From Micromonospora marina (lineage in GTDB: Bacteria; Actinomycetota; Actinomycetes; Mycobacteriales; Micromonosporaceae), in assembly GCF_900091565.1 (NCBI RefSeq), contig NZ_FMCV01000013.1, positions 62,001 through 126,000 on the forward strand: 64,000 nucleotides of DNA. Direction: 5' to 3'. This document shows, in pieces, positions 1 to 7,524 of the stretch. A program made the position numbers and the translations under genes. Under the pieces are notes generated by a model, which saw nothing but the letters and a program-made list of their open reading frames with translations, was not told the DNA's origin and searched no databases. The number at the start of each line of letters is the position of its first letter. Positions within the stretch are counted from its first letter, which is position 1.

Positions 1-187
1 ACACCCGGGAACCGGCGGACCGGCACCGGCGGCGCACCGGTCCAGCGATCGGTGATGCTGAATTCGGTGACCGAAATCGCACGCTACACGAGGCGTGACG
101 ACGGCGCACGACCCCAAATCGGGCATATTTCGGGCCGTGGCCGGGCCTGTCGCACACCCGCGCCGGGCCGTCCGGTATGCATGCGGC

Positions 188-703
188 ATGACCAGCGTGA
201 GCACCACGACCAACGTCCGCCGGGTCCGGCCCGAGGACGCCGCCCGGATGCGGGCGCTCCGGCTGGAGATGCTGGCCGACTCCCCGCTGGCGTTCCTGGA
301 GACAGTGGCCGAGGCCGCCGCCCGGCCCCACACGGAGGTCGCGGCCCGGGTCGCGGCCGTCTCCCGGGGCGACCACACCGCGCAGTTCGTGGCCGATCCG
401 GGCGGGCGCCTGGTCGGCCACGCCGGCGGCGTCGCCGCGCCGGACGAGCCGGGCCTGACGCTCGTCTACGCGGTCTACGTGACGCCGGCCCGGCGGGGCA
501 GCGGCCTGCTGGCGGCGCTCGTCGACGAGGTGGCGGCCTGGTCGCGCGCCTGTGGACGGCCCGAGCTGATGATGGAGGTGGTGGTCGGCAACGACCGCGC
601 CTACCGGGCCTATCAGAAGTTGGGCTTCGTGGACACCGGGGTACGGGTGCCGCACCCCCGGATCACCGGCCTGCACGAACTCCAGATGCGCCGGCCGGCC
701 TGA
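188..703 (+). CDS. GNAT-family N-acetyltransferase
   Basis: The 171-residue protein has the shape of a single-domain GNAT enzyme, which moves an acetyl group from acetyl-CoA to an amine. The acetyl-CoA loop is recognisable in 'VTPARRGSGLLAALVDEV' (Q/R-x-x-G-x-G/A type), and the C-terminal half ends in the usual 'NDRAYRAYQKLGFV' helix-strand. The reading frame stays open to 95, but the ATG at 188 starts a normal GNAT N-terminus (MTSVSTTTNVRRVRPEDA), so the upstream codons are left out. Its 3' end faces paaN tail to tail, with a 53-bp repeat between them. The substrate cannot be told from sequence. Confidence 0.85.
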   Translation: MTSVSTTTNVRRVRPEDAARMRALRLEMLADSPLAFLETVAEAAARPHTEVAARVAAVSRGDHTAQFVADPGGRLVGHAGGVAAPDEPGLTLVYAVYVTPARRGSGLLAALVDEVAAWSRACGRPELMMEVVVGNDRAYRAYQKLGFVDTGVRVPHPRITGLHELQMRRPA

Positions 704-711
704 GCGCGCGC

Positions 712-764
712 GTTAACAAGGGGCCCCTCCTCTACCGGAGGCGTTAAGAAGGGGCCCCTCCTTC
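712..764. repeat. 53-bp intergenic GGGGCCC repeat element, copy 1
   Basis: The element starts GTTAACAAGGGGCCC, has the centre CTCTACCGGAGGCGTTAA and ends with a second GGGGCCCCTCCTTC. A copy of exactly the same length lies inverted at 41643-41695, with about 49 of 53 bases matching by hand alignment. It fills the gap between two convergent stop codons, so it may act as a bidirectional terminator. It is not coding. The two GGGGCCCC blocks are each self-complementary, and CTCC/GGAG in the centre can pair. Confidence 0.8.
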
Positions 765-2438
765 TCAGACGTGCCGGCGGCTCTGCACGATGCGGAACCG
801 GTTGGCCACGTACGCGCCGTCGGTCAGCGCCGAGTTGGCCGCCGCGTTCGCGCCCGAGCCGTGGAAGTCGGAGAACGCCGCCGACTGGTTGACGAACACC
901 CCGCCGGTCAGGTTGCAGGACAGGTGCACCCCGGCATCGATCGCCGCCGCCTCGGCCGCGTCCAGCACCGCCTCGTCGGTGGAGTAGACGCCCGCGGTCA
1001 GCGCGCCCTTCTCCCCCACCGTCTCGCGCAGGATGCGCAGGCTGTGCTCGGTGGAGTCGGTGGCGATGGCGAACGAGATCGGCCCGAACCACTCCCGCGA
1101 GTAGGTGGCGGTGTCGGAGGCGTCCAGCTTCACCACGGTCGGCGTTCGCACCACCGCGCCGGGGAAGGACGGGTGCTCGACGGTGCGCGACTCCAGCACC
1201 GGCTCGCCGACCTTGGTGACCTCCGCCAGCCGCTCCAGCACGCCGTCGTTGACGATCGCGCCGGTCAGCTCGACCCCCCGGGCCGGGTCGGCGGTCAGCT
1301 TGGCGACCGCGGCGGCGATCCCGGCCGCGACGTCGTCGAAGCTCTTGTGACCCTGGTCGGTATCGATCCCGTCGCGCGGGATAAGCAGGTTCTGCGAGGT
1401 GGTGCACATCTGGCCGCTGTACAGCGTCAGCGTGAAGCCGAGGTTGCGGCAGAGCCCGGCGAAGTCGTCGGTGGAGTCGATCACCACCGTGTTCAGGCCG
1501 GCCTTCTCGGTGTAGACGGCGGCCTGCCGGGCGTTCGCCTCCAGCCAGTCGCCGTACTCGGTGGAACCGGTGAAGTCGACGATCTTCACGGCCGGGTGCA
1601 GGGCCAGCGTGGTGGCGAGCTTCTCGCCGTCCGTCTCGGGGGCGAGCTGCACCAGGTTCGGGTCGAAGCCGGCCTCGGCGAGCACCTGGCGGGCGTACCT
1701 GACGGTGATCGCCAGCGGCAGCACGGCGCGCGGGTGCGGCTTCACGACCACCGGGTTGCCGGTGGCCAGCGAGGCGAACAGACCGGGGTACGAGTTCCAG
1801 GTCGGGAACGTGTTGCAGCCGATGACAAGCGCGACCCCGCGCGGCACCACGTGGAACGTCTTGACCATCCGCAGCGGGTCGCCCTTGCCGGCGGCCTTCT
1901 CCCAGCCGGCGGTCCCCGGGTGGCGGGTCATCTCGGCGTACGCGTAGGCGACCGCCTCCAGCGCCCGGTCCAGCGCGTGCGCGCCACCGGCCTGGAACGC
2001 CATCACGAACGCCTGGCCGCTGGTGAACTGCACCGCGTTCGCCAGCTCGAAGATGTTCTTGTGCAGCCGGTCCAGGATCTCCAGGCAGACACCGGCCCGG
2101 GCCGGTGGGCCCGCGTCGCGCCAGGCGGGCAGCGCGGCGCTCGCGGCGGACACCAGCTGGTCGGCGCCGGCGTGCGGGTAGCGCACGTCCAGCGCCACCC
2201 CGAACGGGCTGACCTCGGTGGCCACGCCGGTGCCGTCACCGGCCTGGTCGAGCGGGAAGTCCCCGCCCAGGTACGCCTCGAAGGCGGCCTTGCCGTCGGC
2301 GGCGGCGGTCTCGCCGTACACCCGGGGGCTGGGCGACTCGGGGTAGGCCGACCAGTACCCGCGCTCCGCGATGGCGGTCAGCGCCCGGTCGAGGGTCTCG
2401 CGGTGCCTGTCGTACAGGGGGTGCGGGGTCTCCGTCAT
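765..2438 (-). CDS. paaN: Phenylacetic acid degradation protein PaaN-type aldehyde dehydrogenase
   Basis: A 557-residue aldehyde dehydrogenase of the PaaN branch, linked to phenylacetate catabolism, where it oxidises an aldehyde intermediate with NAD(P)+. The ALDH fold is clear: 'VIGCNTFPTWNSYPGLFASLATGNPVVVKPHP' (cofactor pocket), 'DFTGSTEYGDWL' (Rossmann glycine), and the catalytic cysteine in 'YSGQMCTTSQN'. The length and the long N-terminal region (MTETPHPLYDRHRETLDRAL) fit PaaN rather than ordinary 480-residue ALDHs. The ATG at 2438 was preferred to the longer frame from 2465, which adds MPFCCMMAG. No other paa gene lies in the window, so its pathway here is inferred from the family only. 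Confidence 0.88.
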   Translation of the reverse strand: MTETPHPLYDRHRETLDRALTAIAERGYWSAYPESPSPRVYGETAAADGKAAFEAYLGGDFPLDQAGDGTGVATEVSPFGVALDVRYPHAGADQLVSAASAALPAWRDAGPPARAGVCLEILDRLHKNIFELANAVQFTSGQAFVMAFQAGGAHALDRALEAVAYAYAEMTRHPGTAGWEKAAGKGDPLRMVKTFHVVPRGVALVIGCNTFPTWNSYPGLFASLATGNPVVVKPHPRAVLPLAITVRYARQVLAEAGFDPNLVQLAPETDGEKLATTLALHPAVKIVDFTGSTEYGDWLEANARQAAVYTEKAGLNTVVIDSTDDFAGLCRNLGFTLTLYSGQMCTTSQNLLIPRDGIDTDQGHKSFDDVAAGIAAAVAKLTADPARGVELTGAIVNDGVLERLAEVTKVGEPVLESRTVEHPSFPGAVVRTPTVVKLDASDTATYSREWFGPISFAIATDSTEHSLRILRETVGEKGALTAGVYSTDEAVLDAAEAAAIDAGVHLSCNLTGGVFVNQSAAFSDFHGSGANAAANSALTDGAYVANRFRIVQSRRHV

Positions 2439-2469
2439 GCCCGCCATCATGCAACAGAAAGGCACCAGA

Positions 2470-3510
2470 TCAGTAGGGGCGTGTCACAACTCGGATGGTC
2501 GACTGCCAGTCGATCGAGCCGGCGGCCGGGCGGAAGCCGAGCCGTTCGTTGATCGCGATCATGTGCCGGTTCACGGCTGCGTTCCAGGTGTCGACGGCCC
2601 GCAACGCCGGTTCGTGCGCCAACGCGTACGCCAGGTTCCCGGCCTTGCAGAGCAGGCCGAGCCGGTGGCCGCGGTGGGCGGGGTCGACGAGGGTGATCTC
2701 CTGCCAGGCATGGTCGGTGCTGCTCGCGTCCAGGCCGAGCTGGGTCCATCCGACCAGCCGGCCGGTCGCCTCGTGCACCACCCCGGTGTTGTAGCGGCGT
2801 ACGCCCCGGGCATCGAGCGCCCGCTCCGCGTCCCGCACCCGCGCCGCGTCCATCTGCTCCGGCTCCCAGCCCAGCTCGCCCATCGGCGCGTCGAGCAGCA
2901 GCCGGCCCTCCAGGTAGGCGACGTCCGCGACGTACTCCTCGGGCGTGTGGTCGCGCCACCGCACCGGCCGGTAGCCGGTCGCCGCGGCGCGGGCCCCGGC
3001 GAGTAACGCGGCGAGCCGGTCGCGGTCGAGCCCGGCCACGTCGAGGCGGCGGCGGACGTCGGCAAGCGCCGGCCTGGCGCCCATGGCGGCGGCGAACGCG
3101 GCACCGGGGAAGATCCGCCCCTCCTCGCCGGGCAGCGCGGCGACGGTGGCGCCGACGAGGCGTTCGCCGCCGTGCTCCCGCAGCAGCCGGACGCCGTGTT
3201 CGTGCAGCGTGCGCCCGATGCCCTGCCGCCGGTACGCCGGGTCGACAGTGAGTTCGACGCTGGCGTTCTCGGTGTTGTCGATCGTGTGCAGGTAGAGCCG
3301 GAGCCACCCGGCGGGCGTCCCGGCGAGGCGGGCCACCAGCCAGCGCGTGTCGATGCCGGGCATCGGGTGCCACAGCGGCGCCTCGAACCGCCGCCGGCAG
3401 GGGTCGGGCAGGTCCGGCTCGTCGACGGCTCGTGCCGCACAGGCGATCCGGTACACCGCGTCGAGCGTCTGCCGGTCGGCGGGATCCAGCGGCGTCACGG
3501 TGAGCGTCAT
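2470..3510 (-). CDS. Tandem GNAT acetyltransferase
   Basis: A 346-residue protein with two GNAT domains. The first has an acetyl-CoA loop in 'VDPAYRRQGIGRTLHEHG' (about residues 100-117) and the second in 'VDPAHRGHRLGLLCKAGN' followed by 'NAAVNRHMIAINERLGFRP'. The two-domain layout resembles mycothiol synthase (MshD) and other actinobacterial double GNATs, but motifs diagnostic for MshD were not identified, so no symbol is given. The frame is open to 3729; the ATG at 3510 (MTLTVTPLDPADRQTL) begins the domain. Codons upstream of it run through a hairpin and recombinase debris. It is transcribed toward paaN with a 31-bp gap and may be cotranscribed in part. Confidence 0.8.
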   Translation of the reverse strand: MTLTVTPLDPADRQTLDAVYRIACAARAVDEPDLPDPCRRRFEAPLWHPMPGIDTRWLVARLAGTPAGWLRLYLHTIDNTENASVELTVDPAYRRQGIGRTLHEHGVRLLREHGGERLVGATVAALPGEEGRIFPGAAFAAAMGARPALADVRRRLDVAGLDRDRLAALLAGARAAATGYRPVRWRDHTPEEYVADVAYLEGRLLLDAPMGELGWEPEQMDAARVRDAERALDARGVRRYNTGVVHEATGRLVGWTQLGLDASSTDHAWQEITLVDPAHRGHRLGLLCKAGNLAYALAHEPALRAVDTWNAAVNRHMIAINERLGFRPAAGSIDWQSTIRVVTRPY

Positions 3511-3535
3511 GTCACCGAGGGTGCGCCGGACACAG

Positions 3536-3569
3536 CGAAGAGGCCAGCGGATTTCCGCTGGCCTCTTCG
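3536..3569. terminator. Long perfect inverted repeat at the left edge of the island
   Basis: CGAAGAGGCCAGCGGA and TCCGCTGGCCTCTTCG form a perfect 16-bp stem separated by TT (a 4-base loop in practice). There is no T-run on either side, which is common for actinobacterial terminators. It lies between the recombinase remnant and the tandem GNAT gene, both read leftward, and could end transcription coming out of the island. It may also be a leftover of the element end. Confidence 0.55.
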
Positions 3570-3732
3570 GACGTTGGTCGGGAGGGACGTCCGCACAACG
3601 CCTCCGGCGTTGGGTCGCAAGAACTTGAAAAGTCTCCGGCGGATGCCCTCCCGCACGAAGCATCTTGCGCCGTCCGGTTCCTGCCGTCAAGTCCTTGAGG
3701 GCGGTTTTCTGGCACTCACCGCACATCACCGG

Positions 3733-4202
3733 CTACCCACCGATAGCTGCGGAGTTCGTCTTGCCGACTCTTGAGCTGGCCAGCTTGACGGTCAGGTCGT
3801 TGAGGCGGATGAAGTCGATCAGCGCTTCGGCGACCCCGTCATCGAGCAGATCGGCGTCAATACGGGCCGCGCAGCATCCGGCCGGTCCGTAGCGGGCGCG
3901 GATGAAGCAGGTGTAGTAGCGGTAACGGCGAAGCTTGCCGGTGGCGGAGGTGACGACGTACTTGCAGCCGCACCTGGGGCACGTGATCGGGTCTGCTGCA
4001 CCGATCCGGCGGGTCGGGTCGTAGTCGGAGGCGGCGCGTTGCGAGTGGGCCTCGCCGCGGGCTTCCAGGACCACCCTGGCATCGGGCGACAGTTCCTCGT
4101 CGACCAGGGCGGGTGGGCCTGTTCAGCGGTGACGTCGCGGAAGCCGACTTCGCCGAGGTAGAGCCGGTTGGCCAGCATCCGGCCGATGGTGTGTCCCCAC
4201 AT
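3733..4202 (-). pseudogene. Remnant of a large serine recombinase (C-terminal part, frameshifted)
   Basis: Two overlapping frames together read as the C-terminal part of a large serine recombinase. From 4202 the frame gives 'WGHTIGRMLANRLYLGEVGF', the typical recombinase-domain block. About 31 codons in, at roughly 4107, the match moves to another frame that continues 'VLEARGEAHSQRAAS' and then 'ITCPRCGCKYVVTSATGKLRRYRYYTC...CCAARIDADLLD', a recombinase zinc beta-ribbon with CxxC plus two further cysteines. One missing C in the CACCCGCCCTGGTCGAC stretch explains the shift. The N-terminal catalytic resolvase domain is absent, so the gene is dead. It probably marks how the neighbouring genes arrived. 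Confidence 0.8.
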
Positions 4203-4282
4203 CCCCCGGGGAAGGGGGAAGGGCGTGGCTTCTGACCTCGCCTGTCAGGTCCGGTCGGATCGTGTCAGGCCATGGTGCTGCT

Positions 4283-4804
4283 TCAGAGCTGAAGGACGAG
4301 TACATCCATCGGTGGGACGCCGGGTGGGTAGGCGGTGGCGACGGGTTGCCAGCCCCAGTGTTGATAGATGTGGCGCGCTGGCGCGGCGGGGTTGGAGCAC
4401 AGTGTCGCCAGGTGTTCCGGCCGGTCGTCGAGCAGGGTCGTCATGAGCTGTGTGCCGATTCCCTGGCCGCGATGTGGCTTGCGTACGGCGAGTTCGATGA
4501 CGGCGAACTTGGTCCGTCCCTTGGTCTCGATGGGTTCGTGGTCGGTTTCTGGCCACCATTCGTCGGCGGAGAAGGCGTGCCCGTAGGCGTAGCCGACCAC
4601 TTCGGTGTCGGTCTCCGCGATGACGAGGGTGAAGCCGGGCTGGGAGGACTCCTCGGCGAACCGTTGTACGTAGGCGGCGACGTGTTCGTCGGTTTCCAGG
4701 TATGGCGGTTCGGCATAGACCTCCCGGTAGAGGTCTATGAAATGCGGCCGATAGCGTGGCAGGGCGATTGCGTCGAGGCGGTGGATGTGAGGTTGGCTGG
4801 TCAC
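4283..4804 (-). CDS. GNAT-family N-acetyltransferase
   Basis: A 173-residue GNAT protein with 'KFAVIELAVRKPHRGQGIGTQLMTTLL' as the acetyl-CoA binding strand-loop-helix (V-x5-R-G-x-G-I/G). The GTG start at 4804 overlaps the TGA of the XRE regulator gene by 4 bases, so the two are probably translationally coupled and made together. Base composition is clearly less GC-rich than the flanking chromosome, in keeping with the island. The substrate is unknown; in this setting it could modify a small molecule made by the divergent operon or act in self-resistance, but this is speculation. Confidence 0.85.
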   Translation of the reverse strand: MTSQPHIHRLDAIALPRYRPHFIDLYREVYAEPPYLETDEHVAAYVQRFAEESSQPGFTLVIAETDTEVVGYAYGHAFSADEWWPETDHEPIETKGRTKFAVIELAVRKPHRGQGIGTQLMTTLLDDRPEHLATLCSNPAAPARHIYQHWGWQPVATAYPPGVPPMDVLVLQL

Positions 4805-6216
4805 GCAGGCTGCCCGGTGATCTGGAGTGCGTGGACCTGTCCAAGAAGATCACGGGCGGCTGGCGAGGTGGATGCTTGAAGCTGGTGGCAGAACTCGCGC
4901 AACCGGGCGTGTGCCCGGCCGGAGCGGACGTCTTTGAACAGTGGCAGCACTGGGGCGACGACATGGCAGGCGCGGGTCTGGTCGCCTTCGGCGAGCAGCG
5001 ACAGGCCGAGGCGGATGCTGTAGTAGGCGCGGTTGCGCTGGAACTTGGCTCCCAGACCGTCGACAGCCGCCTGCATTGCGGTGGCGGCGTGGTCGGGTCG
5101 GCCGAGGTAGTCGCTGGCGGTGGCGCCGCGGGCGGCGAGTTCCGCGGTGTCGAAGAATGCGAGCCAGTGTGGGTCTTCCTCGCCGATGTCGGGGTGGAAG
5201 ACGTGGTAGGCGCGGTGCATCGCGTTGCGTGAGGCGGTGGCGTCGCCGAGTTGTGCCCAGCAGACGGCCTCGCGCGCCGCAAGCAGTGCGGCCAGGCGTG
5301 GCGGTGCCCAGCCGGCGGCTCGGCGTTGCGCGAGTTGGATGAGCTGGATGGCCTCGCGGGGGCGTGCCTGGTAGCGCGACAGCGTGTTCATGCTCGCGAG
5401 GGTGAGGACTTCCAGGTTGAGGTCGTCGGCGAGTTGGGCGGCGCGAAGCGCTTCTCCGTAGTAGAACCTGGCGTCTTCGTAGCGGCCGGCGTCGAAGTGG
5501 AGCCAGCCGGCCATCTCAGCCATCTCGCCGTACGCGGATTGAAGCTCGCGGCCGGTCGGCTCGTTGTAGTCGGCCTGGTTGAGCAGGCTGTCGACCTTAC
5601 TCAGGCACCACTGGGCGGCCTGGCAGACGGCCTCGCCGCCGATCTGATCGTCGAGGGTGTACAGCTCGGGCACCATGAGTCGGATCTGGCGTGCCCCGTC
5701 GGCGGTGACGTAGGTCTGGACCTCGCCGAGTACCGCCGCGAACGGCGCGGCCAACGAGGCGCTGACCAGCGTGCGGCGCTTCATCGGCTCGACCTCCTCG
5801 TCTCCCTGCGCGCCCAGATTATCCCCAGACCAAGCCGCGACGGGAGCGAGCCCGGCGAGCAGGCGCGGCGCGCCGAGACCGTCCACGATCTGGCTGATGG
5901 TGCGGATGTCGAAGCACCTACTCATGCCGCTCATCAACCGGGAGACATGCGCCTGGGACAGGCCGGTCAGCTCGGCCAACTGCGTCTGCGACGCGCCGGT
6001 CTCGTTGGCCACGGCGGTCAGCACGGTCTGCCAGTTCCACTGGCTCAACGCCCGACGCATGTCCGCGGTGAACCACACCTGCGGAGGCACCTGCATCGTC
6101 AGCGCGGGTGTCCCACGGCGGCTTGAGATGCACGGAGAGCATTGCGCTGCGGTGTTGTAGCGGCTCAGCGGCGTGCCGCAGTCCTGACAGCGGCGGTCGT
6201 GCTCGGACACGCGCAT
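4801..6216 (-). CDS. XRE-family transcriptional regulator with TPR-like C-terminal domain
   Basis: A 471-residue protein. The first 35 residues carry two CxxC pairs (CQDC, CSPC) that look like a small zinc ribbon. A helix-turn-helix follows at about residues 65-100 ('ETGASQTQLAELTGLSQAHVSRLMSG'). The remaining 350 residues are alanine-rich helical repeats of the type found in actinobacterial XRE regulators, for example 'YEDARFYYGEALRAAQLADDLNLEVLTLASMNTLSRY'. The ATG at 6216 follows a GGGAGG ribosome-binding site; the frame stays open to 6441 without a better start. It is divergent from the kinase/radical SAM operon and probably controls both directions from the 6217-6499 region. Confidence 0.85.
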   Translation of the reverse strand: MRVSEHDRRCQDCGTPLSRYNTAAQCSPCISSRRGTPALTMQVPPQVWFTADMRRALSQWNWQTVLTAVANETGASQTQLAELTGLSQAHVSRLMSGMSRCFDIRTISQIVDGLGAPRLLAGLAPVAAWSGDNLGAQGDEEVEPMKRRTLVSASLAAPFAAVLGEVQTYVTADGARQIRLMVPELYTLDDQIGGEAVCQAAQWCLSKVDSLLNQADYNEPTGRELQSAYGEMAEMAGWLHFDAGRYEDARFYYGEALRAAQLADDLNLEVLTLASMNTLSRYQARPREAIQLIQLAQRRAAGWAPPRLAALLAAREAVCWAQLGDATASRNAMHRAYHVFHPDIGEEDPHWLAFFDTAELAARGATASDYLGRPDHAATAMQAAVDGLGAKFQRNRAYYSIRLGLSLLAEGDQTRACHVVAPVLPLFKDVRSGRAHARLREFCHQLQASTSPAARDLLGQVHALQITGQPA

Positions 6217-6499
6217 CCTCCCGTGACCATCGGCTATACGGCGACGCATAGCTGCCTCCCACATCGATGTGTAGCGCAGCGTGAGGCCGTAGACGACTGT
6301 ACGCATTGTGTCGCGAACCTGGTCGATGCGCGACCGGGGACGCACACAGCGAACGTGACCTTGCCGCCGGACGCCGACAGGGCTGCGACGGTAAGCGTCG
6401 GGCGGACGCGCTGCGGCTGATGCTGCTGGCGCGTCCGCCATCCAACAACATCATGCCCCTGGCGGGGCTGCGCTCGATGGCCGGAAAGGGGCCGTGATC
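6217..6499. promoter_or_regulatory. Divergent promoter region of the island
   Basis: This 283-bp stretch separates the XRE regulator (minus) from the small-protein/kinase/radical SAM operon (plus). It must hold both promoters, but no convincing -35/-10 pair or operator was recognised. It ends with AAGGGG at 6487-6491, a ribosome-binding site 8 bases before the ATG at 6500. Short open frames across it have no family resemblance. Confidence 0.5.
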
Positions 6500-6802
6500 A
6501 TGACGACTGTCGTGGACGAGCCGATCACCGTACGCACCGAGGCACGTGGCGCATTGGCTGTTCATCGCACGGCCGACGACGGTCTGTGCGTCGGCTGCCT
6601 TGATCTTGCCCGTCTGGCGATGTGGCCGTGCCCCCGCGCCGCCGACGCGGCGAGCTTTCTCGCCCGCCGGGCGCGCGGCATGGCGAAGGTCCACATCGGG
6701 CGCCGCAGCGGGCTGGAGATCCCGGACGGTCCCCGTGTGCAGCCGTCGCTGACGGTCGAGCAGCTTGAGCAGGTTCTGGTCGGGCTGCGGGAGCTGCGAT
6801 GA
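6500..6802 (+). CDS. Small hypothetical protein with CxxC motif, first gene of island operon
   Basis: A 100-residue protein without a recognised family. The N-terminal third has 'GLCVGCLDLARLAMWPCP', a CxxC followed by a third cysteine 11 residues later. The C-terminal half has 'LTVEQLEQVLVGLREL', a predicted amphipathic helix. Start codons at 6494 (GTG) and 6500 (ATG) are both possible; the ATG has better spacing from AAGGGG. Its stop shares ATGA with the next gene, so it belongs to the same translational unit as the kinase and the radical SAM enzyme. It could be a metal-binding partner or carrier. It shows no repeated core motif that would mark it as a RiPP precursor. Confidence 0.75.
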   Translation: MTTVVDEPITVRTEARGALAVHRTADDGLCVGCLDLARLAMWPCPRAADAASFLARRARGMAKVHIGRRSGLEIPDGPRVQPSLTVEQLEQVLVGLRELR

Positions 6803-7524
6803 GATCGCATCCTGCCTCACCGCAAAGCATGATCGCGGTCATCGGGCCGCCCGGCTCGGGAAAGACCACCGTTGTCACGGCGCTCGCAGCGCACGAGCGA
6901 GTGTCGGTGTTCCGGCTGCGTGAGGCGGTGCGCCGCTGTCCGGATCTGCTGGCCGGCCTGCCTCCCAGCACCGTTCCGCTTGGCTGGGTCAGCGACGAAG
7001 CCGTCGTCAAGGTGCTTCGGGGGATGTTCCTGGAACACCGCTTCCCGACGGGCGACGAGCCGATCCTGCTGGACAACTTCCCCGGCACCGCAAGCCAGCT
7101 GCGCCATCTCGCCTCCATCGCTACCTCGCTCGGCCGGCGTCTGAGCATCCTGGAGTTACGGGCCACTGCGGCCACCCTGGCCGTGCGCGTAGCGGCCAGA
7201 CGGGTGTGCCGACGTTGCGGGCCGGATCGCCACGCCCCTGCTCGGCCAGCCGCTTCCGATCCGGCGCGATGCGCCCGGTGCGGCGGTGAACTGAAGCGCC
7301 GCGACACCGACAACCCTCATATCCACGCGCTTCGCCTGGCCCGCTACCAGCGCAACCGGCCGAAGATCGCCGCAGCGGCGACCCGACTGCACATCCCGCA
7401 CCTGGTCCTGCACGCCGGCCACTGCGCGCCCGTGGTGTCTCGTCTGGCGAGGCACCTGGTAGCCGTCCTGACCGATCCCGCCCCGGCCTACCGAGCCGCG
7501 TCTCATCCAGGGAGCCCAAAGTGA
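6799..7524 (+). CDS. Adenylate-kinase-like nucleoside monophosphate kinase
   Basis: A 241-residue P-loop protein built like adenylate kinase. It has GPPGSGKT at residues 16-23, a lid/NMP stretch 'ILLDNFPGTASQLRHL' matching the Adk 'DGFPRT' strand, and a zinc-type LID 'CRRCG...CARCG' with two CxxC pairs. 'RRDTDNPHIHALRLARYQRNRPKI' then matches the Adk 'R.DDN...RL..Y....PLI' helix. It is divergent from housekeeping Adk: the usual DGFPR arginine is not conserved (DNFPG here). It probably phosphorylates a nucleoside monophosphate or an analogue. ATGA overlap upstream and GTGA overlap downstream lock it into the operon. ATG at 6829 is an alternative start. Confidence 0.8.
   Translation: MRSHPASPQSMIAVIGPPGSGKTTVVTALAAHERVSVFRLREAVRRCPDLLAGLPPSTVPLGWVSDEAVVKVLRGMFLEHRFPTGDEPILLDNFPGTASQLRHLASIATSLGRRLSILELRATAATLAVRVAARRVCRRCGPDRHAPARPAASDPARCARCGGELKRRDTDNPHIHALRLARYQRNRPKIAAAATRLHIPHLVLHAGHCAPVVSRLARHLVAVLTDPAPAYRAASHPGSPK

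Noticed and set aside
771..2552. 593-codon open frame on the plus strand opposite paaN
   Set aside because: It is the mirror frame of a high-GC gene; its protein is His/Arg/Gly-rich with no domain, while the minus strand gives a full aldehyde dehydrogenase.
2470..3510. Naming the tandem GNAT protein mycothiol synthase (mshD)
   Set aside because: The two-domain layout fits, but no MshD-specific motif could be recognised by eye, and other double GNATs are common.
6500..6802. Small protein as RiPP precursor for the radical SAM enzyme
   Set aside because: No leader/core layout, no repeated core motif, and the neighbours are nucleotide-type enzymes; kept only as an alternative.
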